14,784 nucleotides of DNA from CAXQRU01 sp964226685 (GCA_964226685.1 CAXQRU010000064.1:1-14784), one strand, 5' to 3'; positions 1-7,447 are shown, counted from the stretch's first letter. Notes: generated by a model from the sequence alone, not told the origin. A program made the numbers and translations.

Positions 1-336
1 CGATTAAAAAATATGATAAAACAAGCCAGCACAACTCTATCTGAATACGAAAGACAGCTGGCTATGGTAAAAACGACTGAGAGCGTTCACAAAGCTACCA
101 AAGCCATTACTGATAATTATGCTTCGAACAACTCGACTTTACTAAGCGCCAAAGAATCATTGGATCGTATTAGGCAAAAACAGCAAGATATCGATAATAA
201 AATGGCAGCAAGTGAAATACTGGAACACGAACTGGAAGAAAGCAGTTTGACAAACAAACTCAAAGAGGCAGGCATTATTCAAGAGAACGACAAAGCTAAG
301 AATGTCCTTGCCCACATAAAGGAGAAAAAAAGCTAA
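1..336 (+). CDS. PspA/IM30 family protein, C-terminal part (5' end outside window)
   Basis: The frame is open from base 1, so the ATG at base 13 is an internal methionine and the gene starts upstream. The visible 111 residues are almost wholly charged helix rich in Lys, Glu and Gln. They resemble the second half of PspA/IM30/YjfJ proteins, including a run like the family's helix (residues near KESLDRIRQKQQDIDNKM). Full-length members are about 220-230 residues, so roughly half is missing. PspA-type proteins are peripheral inner-membrane proteins that form oligomeric coats on stressed membranes. The stop codon overlaps the next start by one base (TAATG), which implies translational coupling. 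The DUF4178-like, DUF350 and aminopropyltransferase genes downstream are known PspA-family neighbours and support the call. Another coiled-coil protein is possible on sequence alone. Confidence 0.72.
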   Translation, partial: RLKNMIKQASTTLSEYERQLAMVKTTESVHKATKAITDNYASNNSTLLSAKESLDRIRQKQQDIDNKMAASEILEHELEESSLTNKLKEAGIIQENDKAKNVLAHIKEKKS

Positions 337-974
337 TGTTTGGTTTTATAAAAAGACTTTTCCAATCGAAAGAAAATAACGAGGGTCGTACGCTCTCTCA
401 TCCATGTGATCTTCGTCAAGGTGATTTTGTAAAGTTTCAATTTTTACCTCAACCCGAAGTTTGTGGAAATTTATTTGAAGTGAATAAAGTCAATACTTAT
501 CGGTACGATGGCGTAGAGTACCCCGAAATGATCCTCAAAGACGGCAAGGGAAACATTATCTTTATGATGATTGAAGAAGAAGATGGTGAGGAATACATTG
601 GCTTGAGCAAAAAAGTTCCCACTGCCATGATTAGAAACATTATCCCACAAACCTCACTAGATTCAATTTTGCAAGAAGGCACTGGGCTTAGACTTCAAAT
701 TTCGCAAAAACCGGAGGGGTTTGAACCATGGCTTGCAAACTCCTATACAGAAACCGACGAATACCGAGGCATTTTTTCAAAAGGCGATGGCCGCTCTGGG
801 CAAAAAGGCGCAGATGAACACTTTAAATCGCACCATCTAACAGACCCCTCGGATGAGTATGCCCTAGAAATTGAAGTGTATGGCACTGGTGAAATTGAGC
901 TCAGCACAACTGTTTATCATGACATCAATGTCATTGATGAGATTCTACCTGGCAGTTTGGAGGAACAATCATGA
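336..974 (+). CDS. DUF4178-like protein of the PspA/polyamine operon
   Basis: This is a 212-residue soluble, acidic protein with no signal peptide. It opens with the MFGFIKRLF-type amphipathic start common in proteins of this neighbourhood, which may touch the membrane. Residues about 24-95 show a beta-rich pattern (LRQGDFVKF, then GVEYPEMILKDGKGNIIFMMIEEEDGEEYIGL). This fits the DUF4178 layout of a GD-V start, a Tyr/Glu-rich strand pair and a closing acidic strand. The remainder is poorly conserved, with a second beta segment near residues 175-195. The function of DUF4178 is unknown; the family is repeatedly found beside PspA, DUF350 and aminopropyltransferase genes. The start overlaps the upstream stop by one base, and the stop overlaps a following ATG in ATGA. 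A YjfK/DUF2491 relationship is the main alternative. Confidence 0.6.
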   Translation: MFGFIKRLFQSKENNEGRTLSHPCDLRQGDFVKFQFLPQPEVCGNLFEVNKVNTYRYDGVEYPEMILKDGKGNIIFMMIEEEDGEEYIGLSKKVPTAMIRNIIPQTSLDSILQEGTGLRLQISQKPEGFEPWLANSYTETDEYRGIFSKGDGRSGQKGADEHFKSHHLTDPSDEYALEIEVYGTGEIELSTTVYHDINVIDEILPGSLEEQS

Positions 975-1015
975 AAACATCCATTACTTTAGCAAAAAAA
1001 TATTTTATTGTGTAA
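971..1015 (+). other. 14-codon overlapping micro-ORF
   Basis: An ATG overlaps the stop of the DUF4178-like gene in the classic ATGA arrangement and opens a frame of only 14 codons (MKTSITLAKKYFIV) ending in TAA at 1013-1015. The same frame resumes at once with MVILAYA before a second stop at 1037-1039. Ignoring the single stop, it would read as a short basic then hydrophobic peptide like a small membrane anchor. It could be a reinitiation leader for the gene starting at 1032, a decayed small membrane gene, or chance. No homology is recognised. Confidence 0.2.
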
Positions 1016-1031
1016 ATGGTAATTTTGGCTT

Positions 1032-1343
1032 ATGCATAAAAAAAGTAGCGGTCAATGGGAGCGGCAAAAAAAAGCAGCAAAAGCGACACAAATTGCTTTC
1101 GATTTGGAACAAAAAGCGGCACTATATATACGTGAGCTAGCGGCCAAGGAAGGGTTAACCCCATCTGATCAAATCCGAAAAATGCTCGGATTATCCTACT
1201 CACCGCCCAAGAGACCTCGCTTGACGGTATCATTAACACCTGAAGACTACACTCAACTAGGCAAGAAATATAAGCTTGATGCAAAAAATACATTAGAAAT
1301 CAGGCGAAGAATTATGGACGAATTGATAACACAGACAAATTAG
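1032..1343 (+). CDS. Tandem ribbon-helix-helix-like small protein
   Basis: This is a 103-residue, strongly basic protein. It appears to hold two ribbon-helix-helix-like units. The first, residues about 19-54, has a short strand TQIAFDL, then a helix, a GLTPSD turn and a second helix QIRKMLGL. The second, residues about 63-100, has a strand RLTVSLT, a helix EDYTQLGKKYKL, then a helix IRRRIMDEL. RHH proteins normally pair two chains to form the DNA-binding sheet, so two units in one chain would give a built-in pseudo-dimer. By family logic it may be a DNA-binding autoregulator of the operon, but no target site is visible. The ATG lacks a clear Shine-Dalgarno sequence, which fits coupled translation from upstream. 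The assignment is by pattern only; a non-DNA-binding adaptor is possible. Confidence 0.5.
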   Translation: MHKKSSGQWERQKKAAKATQIAFDLEQKAALYIRELAAKEGLTPSDQIRKMLGLSYSPPKRPRLTVSLTPEDYTQLGKKYKLDAKNTLEIRRRIMDELITQTN

Positions 1344-1353
1344 GGGGAAAGAC

Positions 1354-2205
1354 TTGAATATCACACATATGGTTTTAGAAGACTTTGGAAAAGTAGGCGC
1401 TTTTATTTTGCTCTATGCCTTCATTGTTTTATTGGCAAGGTGGATTAAGGATCTCCTAACGCCCTACAAAATTAACGAAGAACTGGCTCAAAATGATAAC
1501 TTTGCGATAGCGCTTGCTATGAGCGGTTATTATTTAGCAACCTCTGCCATTTTTATGGGCTCATTATTTGGTCCTTCTCAAGGGTTTTTAAAAGACCTTA
1601 CCCTTGTTGGCGGCTATTCATTATTAGGTCTCGTATTCTTAAACTTAGCACGCTGGCTTAACGACAAAATCATACTGACGAAATTTTGCGATACTGAGCA
1701 CCTTGTAAAAGAGCATAACCTTGGTGTAGGAGCTGTTCACTTCGGAATTTATGTTGCTACAGGGCTGGTAGCGGCTGGCGCAGTTTCAGGAGAAGGCGGC
1801 GGCGTTTTATCCGCTGTAATTTTCTTCGCCTTAGGGCAGATATCACTTTTTTTATTCAGTTTTATCTATGATTTTTTTACGCCTTATCATATCCACGAAG
1901 AGCTAGAAAAGAAAAATATTGCCGCTGGTGTCGCATTTGGCGGTACGCTCATCGCCCTTGGGATTATTATACTCAATGGCTCCTCTGGGAATTTTGTAAA
2001 CTGGCAAGAAGATTTACTTCTCTTTGGTATTACCAATGTGACGGCCTTTGTTTTTTTACCTATCGTCCGCTGGGTCATGAACAAACTGGTCATACCCGGC
2101 CACAGTCTTAGCCGCGAAATAAAAGAAGACCAAAATATTGGTGCTGGCTTGCTTGAAGCTACGATTGCTATCAGCTTTGCTATTATTTTAGCTCAATTGA
2201 TCTAA
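1354..2205 (+). CDS. Duplicated DUF350 family membrane protein (YjfL-like)
   Basis: This is a 283-residue polytopic inner-membrane protein made of two DUF350 halves, each with about four membrane segments. The repeat signature is an acidic EEL-x-N segment leading into a glycine-rich helix: EELAQNDNFAIALAMSGY near residues 40-58 and EELEKKNIAAGVAFGGTLIALG near 182-203. Related motifs EHNLGVGAVHFGIY and EDQNIGAGLLEATIAI mark the third helix of each half. The start is TTG, chosen because GGGGGAAAG lies just upstream at 1343-1351 and because the first helix needs the extra residues; the next ATG is five codons in. The role of DUF350 is unknown. It recurs with PspA and aminopropyltransferases, which suggests a membrane partner or channel in envelope maintenance. 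The gap from the previous gene is 10 bases. Confidence 0.85.
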   Translation: MNITHMVLEDFGKVGAFILLYAFIVLLARWIKDLLTPYKINEELAQNDNFAIALAMSGYYLATSAIFMGSLFGPSQGFLKDLTLVGGYSLLGLVFLNLARWLNDKIILTKFCDTEHLVKEHNLGVGAVHFGIYVATGLVAAGAVSGEGGGVLSAVIFFALGQISLFLFSFIYDFFTPYHIHEELEKKNIAAGVAFGGTLIALGIIILNGSSGNFVNWQEDLLLFGITNVTAFVFLPIVRWVMNKLVIPGHSLSREIKEDQNIGAGLLEATIAISFAIILAQLI

Positions 2206-2223
2206 ATAACGGAGATATAGCTC

Positions 2224-2844
2224 ATGAAGAGACCTCGATCAGGCTGGCCTAACTATAAAAGCATCAAAAAACGAAGATCAAATAAACCGAGCAGAAAACT
2301 CTCTTTGGTATTTTTCTTTTGGGGGGGCATCGGGCTTTTAACCTCATGGCACTTCAACGATACCATAGAAGAAAGAAATTATAACGTAAACCTCGAAGCA
2401 ATATCTAATACAACATATGCAGCGAGTGTTGGCCCAATCACCACAACAAAATATAAAGAGGTTTATGAAATAAGCTTGCGCACGACAATATTTTATGAAA
2501 CATCATTTTTTGTTGAGAGTGAGGTTTTAGATGAAAACAAACAATACTTGTACTCCTTTGGTGAAGAGCTCTGGTATGAAAGAGGCTATGACTCCGACGG
2601 CTCATGGACAGATACAAAAAACACCTACGAGATGAAAGTAACCTTTGCTAAACCAGGGCGTTACTATTTGAACTTTAAGGCCGAAGACAGCTTCCGACCA
2701 AACAAAATCCCTAGAGAGTTATCAATTACCCTTTCCAAAAAACGAGGAAGTGCTTTGCCGCACTTTTGGTTTGGTATTTTATCGATAGTGATTGGCCTGT
2801 TTTTATACACAAAGAAAAGCAATACTAGGAAGACAGAGCAATGA
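2224..2844 (+). CDS. Two-pass membrane protein with beta-rich external domain, unknown function
   Basis: This is a 206-residue protein not recognised as any named family. A very basic N-terminus (residues 1-26, many Lys/Arg) is followed by a hydrophobic segment at about 27-45. A polar, beta-strand-like region rich in Tyr, Thr and Glu covers about 50-175. A second membrane segment at about 179-197 ends in a basic tail. By the positive-inside rule both ends are cytoplasmic and the middle domain is periplasmic. The middle contains alternating strands (YEISLRTTIFYETSFFVESEV; YEMKVTFAKPGRYYLNFKAE) resembling an immunoglobulin-like or jelly-roll sandwich. GGAGAT at 2211-2216 is a good ribosome binding site. 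The stop overlaps the next ATG (ATGA). Its place between DUF350 and the aminopropyltransferase argues for a role in the same envelope complex. Confidence 0.7.
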   Translation: MKRPRSGWPNYKSIKKRRSNKPSRKLSLVFFFWGGIGLLTSWHFNDTIEERNYNVNLEAISNTTYAASVGPITTTKYKEVYEISLRTTIFYETSFFVESEVLDENKQYLYSFGEELWYERGYDSDGSWTDTKNTYEMKVTFAKPGRYYLNFKAEDSFRPNKIPRELSITLSKKRGSALPHFWFGILSIVIGLFLYTKKSNTRKTEQ

Positions 2845-3074
2845 GTAGAACTGCAAAACATATGTCAATTTGGTTTATTCTTTTAGGCATCATTTACGCT
2901 TATCTTTTTACTTGGGCCTCAAACGGCTATGGCTATATGGGTTATTATGGTTATCATCGAGGCCCCTCTTTTATGTATTGGGGTGGCTCTAACACCTATT
3001 ACAATAGGGATTTGCGAAGTGGCAGCATAAATGGCTCAAGTGTCCGTGGTGGTGGACCTGGAAGTGGTAAGTAA
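2841..3074 (+). CDS. Small one-pass membrane peptide with Gly/Tyr-rich tail
   Basis: This is a 77-residue protein with one hydrophobic helix (about residues 9-27) followed by a tail rich in Gly, Tyr and Ser (repeated GYG, GYYGYH, then GGGPGSGK). The order fits an uncleaved signal anchor with the low-complexity tail in the periplasm. No family is recognised. Small membrane proteins with Gly/Ser/Tyr-rich tails are a plausible but unproven extra component of DUF350-aminopropyltransferase operons. It is translationally coupled to the preceding gene by a four-base overlap and lies three bases before the next start. It is real by operon position, codon continuity and TM content, but its function is unknown. 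Confidence 0.65.
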   Translation: MSRTAKHMSIWFILLGIIYAYLFTWASNGYGYMGYYGYHRGPSFMYWGGSNTYYNRDLRSGSINGSSVRGGGPGSGK

Positions 3075-3077
3075 ATT

Positions 3078-4613
3078 GTGACGTCCAAGCCAGCAGGGAA
3101 AAAACAATCCATAGCACTCATTTATGCCGCCTTTATTGCTGGCTTGTGCTCCATTATTTATGAACTACTGATTGCGACCACTGTATCCTATTTTCTTGGC
3201 GACAGTGTCAAATACTTTTCCCTAACCATTGGCATCTATATGGCGGCCATGGGCCTTGGTTCATACGTCTCAAAATATATTGATAAAGATTTACTATCTA
3301 CCTTTATCTTAGCTGAACTCGCCTTGGGGGTTTTAGGCGGCCTTAGTATTCCCGCTCTTTATTTTAGCTATGCTGCCACCGAGTTTTTTATCCCAACGTA
3401 TATCTTTTTTACCATCAGCATTGGTTTTTTAATTGGCCTTGAAATCCCCTTCCTAACTCGACTCATGGAAACCTACAACACACTCAAGGTCAATATTGCC
3501 AACATACTCTCTTTTGATTATCTTGGGGCCCTTATTGCTACCACTTCATTCCCATTCATACTCTTGCCATTTTTTGGAATTTACCAATCTTCGCTGCTTT
3601 TTGGGCTAGTGAATATGTCCATCGCCATCGCCCTACTTTGGATGTTTTCAGAAGACATCAAGAGTCGCAATAAACGTCTAAAATCACTCACTATTCTGTC
3701 AAGCATTATCCTCATACTTATGATGTTTTTTTCAGGCTCAATGCTAAAACACTGGGATCAAATTTTATATGAGGATCGAATCGTTCATAGCGAACAATCT
3801 CAATATCAACGCATTATCTTAACAAAAGATAGAGATGATATAAGACTCTACCTGGATGGAAATTTACAGTTTTCATCCATTGATGAATATCGTTATCATG
3901 AAGCATTAGTTGTTGTTCCTATGGCCTTAAAAAAACAAGCAGCAACGCGTGTGCTCTTACTTGGCGCTGGCGATGGCTTAGCCGTGCGGGAACTGCTCAA
4001 ATACCCAGACATAGAAGAAATCGTATTAGTCGATTTAGACCAAAAAATTATCGACCTAGCTAACACTAACCCCTACTTAACGAACATTAACCAAAAAAGT
4101 CTCGCAAACGATAAAGTTGAGATCATCATAGCCGATGCTTTCACTTATCTAGCCAATAATGCACAAGACTTTGACCTGATTATTTGTGACCTACCCGACC
4201 CCAACAATAATGCACTCGCGAGACTTTATAGCAAGCAATTCTACAAACTCATTCGCAAGAACTTAACACCAAATGGCATCTTCATCACGCAAGCCACTAG
4301 CCCCTATTTTGCAAGAGAAGCTTTTTGGAGTATAGCTAAAACCATTGAGGCCAGTGGATTTAGCCATCAATACCCTTACCACGCTTCTATCCCATCCTTT
4401 GGTGACTGGGGATTCGTTATGGCCAGTGATATAGCCCTGGATATACAATCGCCCCAAATGACTCAAGAGACTAAATTTTTAGACAAGGACGGCTTTAGCA
4501 AGCTATTTATTTTTGAAAAAGATCTTATCACCAAAGACGTAGCAATTAACCACTTAGACCGGCCCGTACTGTTAAATTACTACCTACGCGGCTGGCGCTA
4601 TTACGCCCATTAA
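3078..4613 (+). CDS. Membrane-fused polyamine aminopropyltransferase (spermidine synthase-like)
   Basis: This is a 511-residue fusion. Residues about 11-222 form roughly seven membrane helices. Residues about 230-450 form a spermidine/spermine synthase domain that transfers an aminopropyl group from decarboxylated AdoMet to a polyamine acceptor. Visible landmarks are YLDGNLQFSSIDEYRYHE (residues 258-275, acceptor side), the nucleotide loop GAGDG (296-300) in place of the usual GGGDG, VDLD (318-321), DAF (353-355) and DLPDP (371-375). The last of these supplies the catalytic Asp equivalent to DSTDP of soluble enzymes. Catalytic residues look intact, so it is probably active, with chemistry at the cytoplasmic face of the inner membrane. 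The start is GTG, three bases after the previous stop. No AdoMet decarboxylase gene is visible; it may lie upstream of the window. It is the last gene of the operon. Confidence 0.88.
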   Translation: MTSKPAGKKQSIALIYAAFIAGLCSIIYELLIATTVSYFLGDSVKYFSLTIGIYMAAMGLGSYVSKYIDKDLLSTFILAELALGVLGGLSIPALYFSYAATEFFIPTYIFFTISIGFLIGLEIPFLTRLMETYNTLKVNIANILSFDYLGALIATTSFPFILLPFFGIYQSSLLFGLVNMSIAIALLWMFSEDIKSRNKRLKSLTILSSIILILMMFFSGSMLKHWDQILYEDRIVHSEQSQYQRIILTKDRDDIRLYLDGNLQFSSIDEYRYHEALVVVPMALKKQAATRVLLLGAGDGLAVRELLKYPDIEEIVLVDLDQKIIDLANTNPYLTNINQKSLANDKVEIIIADAFTYLANNAQDFDLIICDLPDPNNNALARLYSKQFYKLIRKNLTPNGIFITQATSPYFAREAFWSIAKTIEASGFSHQYPYHASIPSFGDWGFVMASDIALDIQSPQMTQETKFLDKDGFSKLFIFEKDLITKDVAINHLDRPVLLNYYLRGWRYYAH

Positions 4614-4616
4614 TGT

Positions 4617-5180
4617 TTACCATCTAGGAGTAGGCCAGGAAATACTCAACACTTTTGGATTGCTCTGTAATAATTCATCTTGACTCACCAAAGAATAATC
4701 GGCCCCGGCTTGCTCATTCACCACAAGGGAATACCAAATAGAGCCAGCGCCCACATGATGATCGTGATGGTTCAGACCAATCGTTAAAGGCTCGCCTCGC
4801 AGCAATAAGACATCGCGATAATGCATCCCAACCGACACGCCATAAGGGTCTTTAATCGCTGGCGAGTGAATTTCTAATAACAAAATCCCTACAGAAGCAT
4901 CGTCATTTTTAAGCGCTTCAGAAGCCTCGCTTTGAATGGTAAATAAACGCTCTTCTTTATCTGTTACGTCAAAATAATGAAAAACACCTGCATCCCCTTC
5001 CCCAAAAACATAAGTGACGGTGTAATTCGGAAACATTGATTGTAAACTGGCTAAAGACACCTTGGTCTTTTTATTTAGAGGCAATGGCCCAAGATGGCTA
5101 TGGCCTAGCTCTAAAGCGTGCGCGGATATGGATAAACACCAGCCAATCATTACAATGATCTGCGTTACAAACCTAATCAT
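4617..5180 (-). CDS. Small exported protein, possibly DUF1131/YfeY-like
   Basis: This is a 187-residue protein with a signal peptide (residues 1 to about 22, hydrophobic core and a likely AHA cleavage site; no lipobox cysteine). The mature part has a beta/alpha pattern. Its final strand LSISWPTPRW and the central I..PYGVSVGMHYRDVLLL segment are reminiscent of the layout of E. coli YfeY (DUF1131), a periplasmic RpoE-regulated lipoprotein. The resemblance is weak and from memory. An unusual LNHHDHHVG cluster at residues 136-144 could bind a metal. The gene converges on the aminopropyltransferase with only three bases between stops, so it is not part of that operon. GGAG about eight bases before the ATG is the ribosome binding site. 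A coherent signal peptide supports a real gene. Confidence 0.65.
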   Translation of the reverse strand: MIRFVTQIIVMIGWCLSISAHALELGHSHLGPLPLNKKTKVSLASLQSMFPNYTVTYVFGEGDAGVFHYFDVTDKEERLFTIQSEASEALKNDDASVGILLLEIHSPAIKDPYGVSVGMHYRDVLLLRGEPLTIGLNHHDHHVGAGSIWYSLVVNEQAGADYSLVSQDELLQSNPKVLSISWPTPRW

Positions 5181-5251
5181 GTTAAAACTCCAGAAACTTA
5201 ATGAATGCCTTACTAATGAGGGAACTTATACAGCAATAAGGCTTGGTTATA

Positions 5252-5279
5252 ATGATATAAAAATTGATTTCAGCGACAA
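5252..5279 (-). promoter_or_regulatory. Candidate sigma-70 promoter for the exported protein at 4617-5180
   Basis: Read on the minus strand, TTGTCG (bases 5274-5279) is followed after 16 bases by TATCAT (5252-5257). That is four and five matches to the -35 and -10 consensus. It lies about 70 bases before the ATG at 5180. The surroundings are AT-rich, so a chance match is quite possible. Confidence 0.28.
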
Positions 5280-5496
5280 TCTTAATCATCGTAATGTACC
5301 AGAATTAAATTTCAACAAATAAAAGGCGGAGGTGAAGATCGTTTTAATGGAGCAAACCAATATCCCGCGTAGAGACCATTGTAGGTATACCAGGCCTAGA
5401 AATCAAAAAAGAAGAGCGCAAACAAGGTATATAGGATCAAATTCAGGATCATGATAGGCGTAATGTGATTGCCTTGGCAACTTTCATGGTTGCCCA

Positions 5497-5525
5497 TTGA
5501 GGCGCTTTATGGGTATTGATATATT
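5497..5525 (+). promoter_or_regulatory. Candidate sigma-70 promoter for the cadherin-repeat/SGNH-like protein
   Basis: TTGAGG (5497-5502) and TATATT (5520-5525) are separated by 17 bases. That gives four and five consensus matches at optimal spacing. Transcription would start near 5532, leaving a leader of about 30 bases containing the AGGAAGGG ribosome binding site at 5549-5556. It fits the gene start at 5561 well, but it is a motif match only. Confidence 0.38.
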
Positions 5526-5560
5526 CCAAGAGAGAACATTCACACAGAAGGAAGGGAACA

Positions 5561-7426
5561 ATGAAAACACTTTTAGCCGGCTTATTCGCCGTCAGTCAAA
5601 TAAGTTATGCCGCGGTTCCAACGGCGGTTAATGATCAACTGACTACCACCATCAACACCCCTATCACCTTTAATACCTCGCAACTACTCGCAAACGACAG
5701 CGATACTGATGGCGATGCCCTCAGCATCCTTTTTTTTGATGATTGGGTTAATGGCACCATCAGCTTTGACCGAGCTTCTAACACAGTAACATTTACACCC
5801 AATCATAATTTTGAGGGACTGGCCACATTTACCTACACGCTTTCTGATGGCAACGATAATGGCGATTACGGCTTGATGGCTTGGGGACATGTGACAGTGA
5901 CGGTTGGCGGCAATAACCCCGATCCCAACCCAAATCCTAATCCAGACCCTAACCCCGATCCCAATCCAATCGAAAATACCCCACCTGAAGCGCATCCAGA
6001 CCAATTAAGCACAACCGTCAACACACCCATTACCATTAGCACCTCTCGCTTGCTAAGCAATGATACCGATGCAGACAACGACCCCTTAAGTATTTTATTT
6101 TTCGATGACTGGATGAATTGCACCGTCAACTATGACCAATCTTCCCAGCAGATTATTATCACCCCAAACAATAACTTTGTTGGTGAAGCTAGATTTTTTT
6201 ACACCTTGAGCGATGGCAAGGACCAAGGAAATTACGAGTTAATGAGCTTTGCAACGGTTACCATTACGGTAGCCGAGGGAACAGATATCAACCACCCACC
6301 GATTGCCAATGACGACTTCGCCAGGGTTTCACAAAATACTGCCTTACTCATCAATGAAAGTAATTTATTAGCCAATGATTCAGATAGTGATGCCGGCGAT
6401 ATCATCTCCATTATTTCCGTTCGCGATGCCATCAATGGGCAAGTGACATTTGACTCCGCTAATCGCCAAATTCAATTCACTCCCAACTCAGGATTTACAG
6501 GGCCAGCCAGCTTCGCGTATGACATTAGCGATAGCATGAATGCAACCGCCAGTGCGCGAGTCAACATTGATGTGAACAGCAGCCAAGATAGGCAAAACCT
6601 GCGCACCTACATCTTTGGCCATAGCCTGATTAATCATGAGTTTGGCGAAGCCAACTATCAAACCAATGTGCCTTACTGGATGTCTCAACTCTCCAAGGCC
6701 GATGGCCATCAATACCTCGCCGCAGGCCAATATGGGTTTCTACCTCAGCACGCCAACCTGCCCCCCACCGCTCAATGGGGCTTTGTGGACATGCCCATTG
6801 TATGGAATTCAGATACCACCGCTTTTGCCGCCGTTAACTTCGATAGTGTACTGATTACCGCCGCTAATTTTATTCAATATCGAGCGGCCAGCGAACCCTA
6901 TGAAGGCGACAACCCGACAGGCGCATCGCCCGTCAGCGCCACCTTAGACATTATCGATTGGCTGCAAGCCCAAGAACCAGGCATGACCATTTATCTCTAT
7001 GAAAATTGGCCCGACATGGCCAGCTTTGGCTTCCCACCCAGCGATACTCAGCTAACGAATTATCATGCTTATGTTCAAGGCGCATTTCATCAGTGGTGGG
7101 TGGATTATATTTATCAATTACGAGCAGCCCGCCCCGATATCAACCTACAACTGATATCCGTTGGCCCAATCATCAGTGATCTGCTCACCAACACAGAACT
7201 GAGCAATATACCCTTTAACGATCTTTACGAAGATGATGCCCCACACGGGCGAGCAACCTTATACTTTTTAGCGAGCTTAATCACCTATATGCACATGCAC
7301 AATTCGCCCACGCCGAGCAATTTTGTGGTACCCGAGACCATTCACCCCTTGCTGCGAGACAATTACCATGACATAAGCAATAGGATATGGAATCAATTAT
7401 TGTTAAGTGGCGCTGTTAGCGAATAA
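5561..7426 (+). CDS. Secreted protein: three cadherin-like repeats plus C-terminal SGNH/GDSL-like domain
   Basis: The protein is 621 residues from the ATG at 5561. An upstream in-frame TTG at 5516 is rejected because the ATG has AGGAAGGG in front and directly begins a signal peptide (MKTLLAGLFAVSQISYA, cut near residue 18). Three Ig/cadherin-like repeats of about 95 residues follow (20-115, 141-237, 246-340). Each has the NTPI...LLANDSD.D.D.LSI calcium-site pattern. Repeats 1 and 2 share FFDDW and are close copies; repeat 3 is divergent. A (D/N)P-rich linker separates repeats 1 and 2. Residues about 347-620 look like an SGNH hydrolase: IFGHSL (Ser355 as possible nucleophile), AANF (434-437) and DDAPHG (558-563, possible Asp/His pair). 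This suggests a surface or secreted esterase acting on polysaccharide acyl groups. The substrate is unknown, and the GHSL block is atypical. Confidence 0.78.
   Translation: MKTLLAGLFAVSQISYAAVPTAVNDQLTTTINTPITFNTSQLLANDSDTDGDALSILFFDDWVNGTISFDRASNTVTFTPNHNFEGLATFTYTLSDGNDNGDYGLMAWGHVTVTVGGNNPDPNPNPNPDPNPDPNPIENTPPEAHPDQLSTTVNTPITISTSRLLSNDTDADNDPLSILFFDDWMNCTVNYDQSSQQIIITPNNNFVGEARFFYTLSDGKDQGNYELMSFATVTITVAEGTDINHPPIANDDFARVSQNTALLINESNLLANDSDSDAGDIISIISVRDAINGQVTFDSANRQIQFTPNSGFTGPASFAYDISDSMNATASARVNIDVNSSQDRQNLRTYIFGHSLINHEFGEANYQTNVPYWMSQLSKADGHQYLAAGQYGFLPQHANLPPTAQWGFVDMPIVWNSDTTAFAAVNFDSVLITAANFIQYRAASEPYEGDNPTGASPVSATLDIIDWLQAQEPGMTIYLYENWPDMASFGFPPSDTQLTNYHAYVQGAFHQWWVDYIYQLRAARPDINLQLISVGPIISDLLTNTELSNIPFNDLYEDDAPHGRATLYFLASLITYMHMHNSPTPSNFVVPETIHPLLRDNYHDISNRIWNQLLLSGAVSE
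5918..5968 (+). repeat. Asp/Asn-Pro linker-coding repeat
   Basis: A hexamer-like tandem tract codes for alternating Pro with Asp or Asn (residues 120-136 of the cadherin-repeat protein). Such tracts are flexible extended linkers and are prone to length change by slippage between strains. Confidence 0.8.
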
Positions 7427-7447
7427 AGGGAGCGGCAGATTGCTAAA

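Larger units (their letters stand above)
5181..5560. other. Gap of 380 bases between divergent genes
   Basis: The gap between two divergently transcribed exported-protein genes holds the two candidate promoters listed separately. It also contains a perfect anti-Shine-Dalgarno complement, GGAGGTGA (5328-5335). Fourteen bases beyond its core, an ATG at 5347 opens a 35-codon arginine-rich frame ending at 5454. That spacing is long and the peptide matches nothing I know, so I do not call it a gene. A short palindrome TTGCC-TTGGCAA lies near 5469-5480. No RNA gene or mobile-element end is seen. Confidence 0.4.

Noticed and set aside
5347..5454. 35-codon arginine-rich ORF after a perfect Shine-Dalgarno complement
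   Set aside because: Spacing of 14 bases is too long, no family is recognised, and the peptide lacks domain features; noted only within the gap description.
5516..5560. TTG start extending the cadherin-repeat protein by 15 residues
   Set aside because: The extension is polar and basic and would bury the signal peptide. The ATG at 5561 has a strong ribosome binding site and starts the signal peptide directly.
5684..6129. Minus-strand ORFs rich in Gly/Val/Trp repeats
   Set aside because: They are antisense readings of the Asp/Asn-Pro linker and cadherin repeats.
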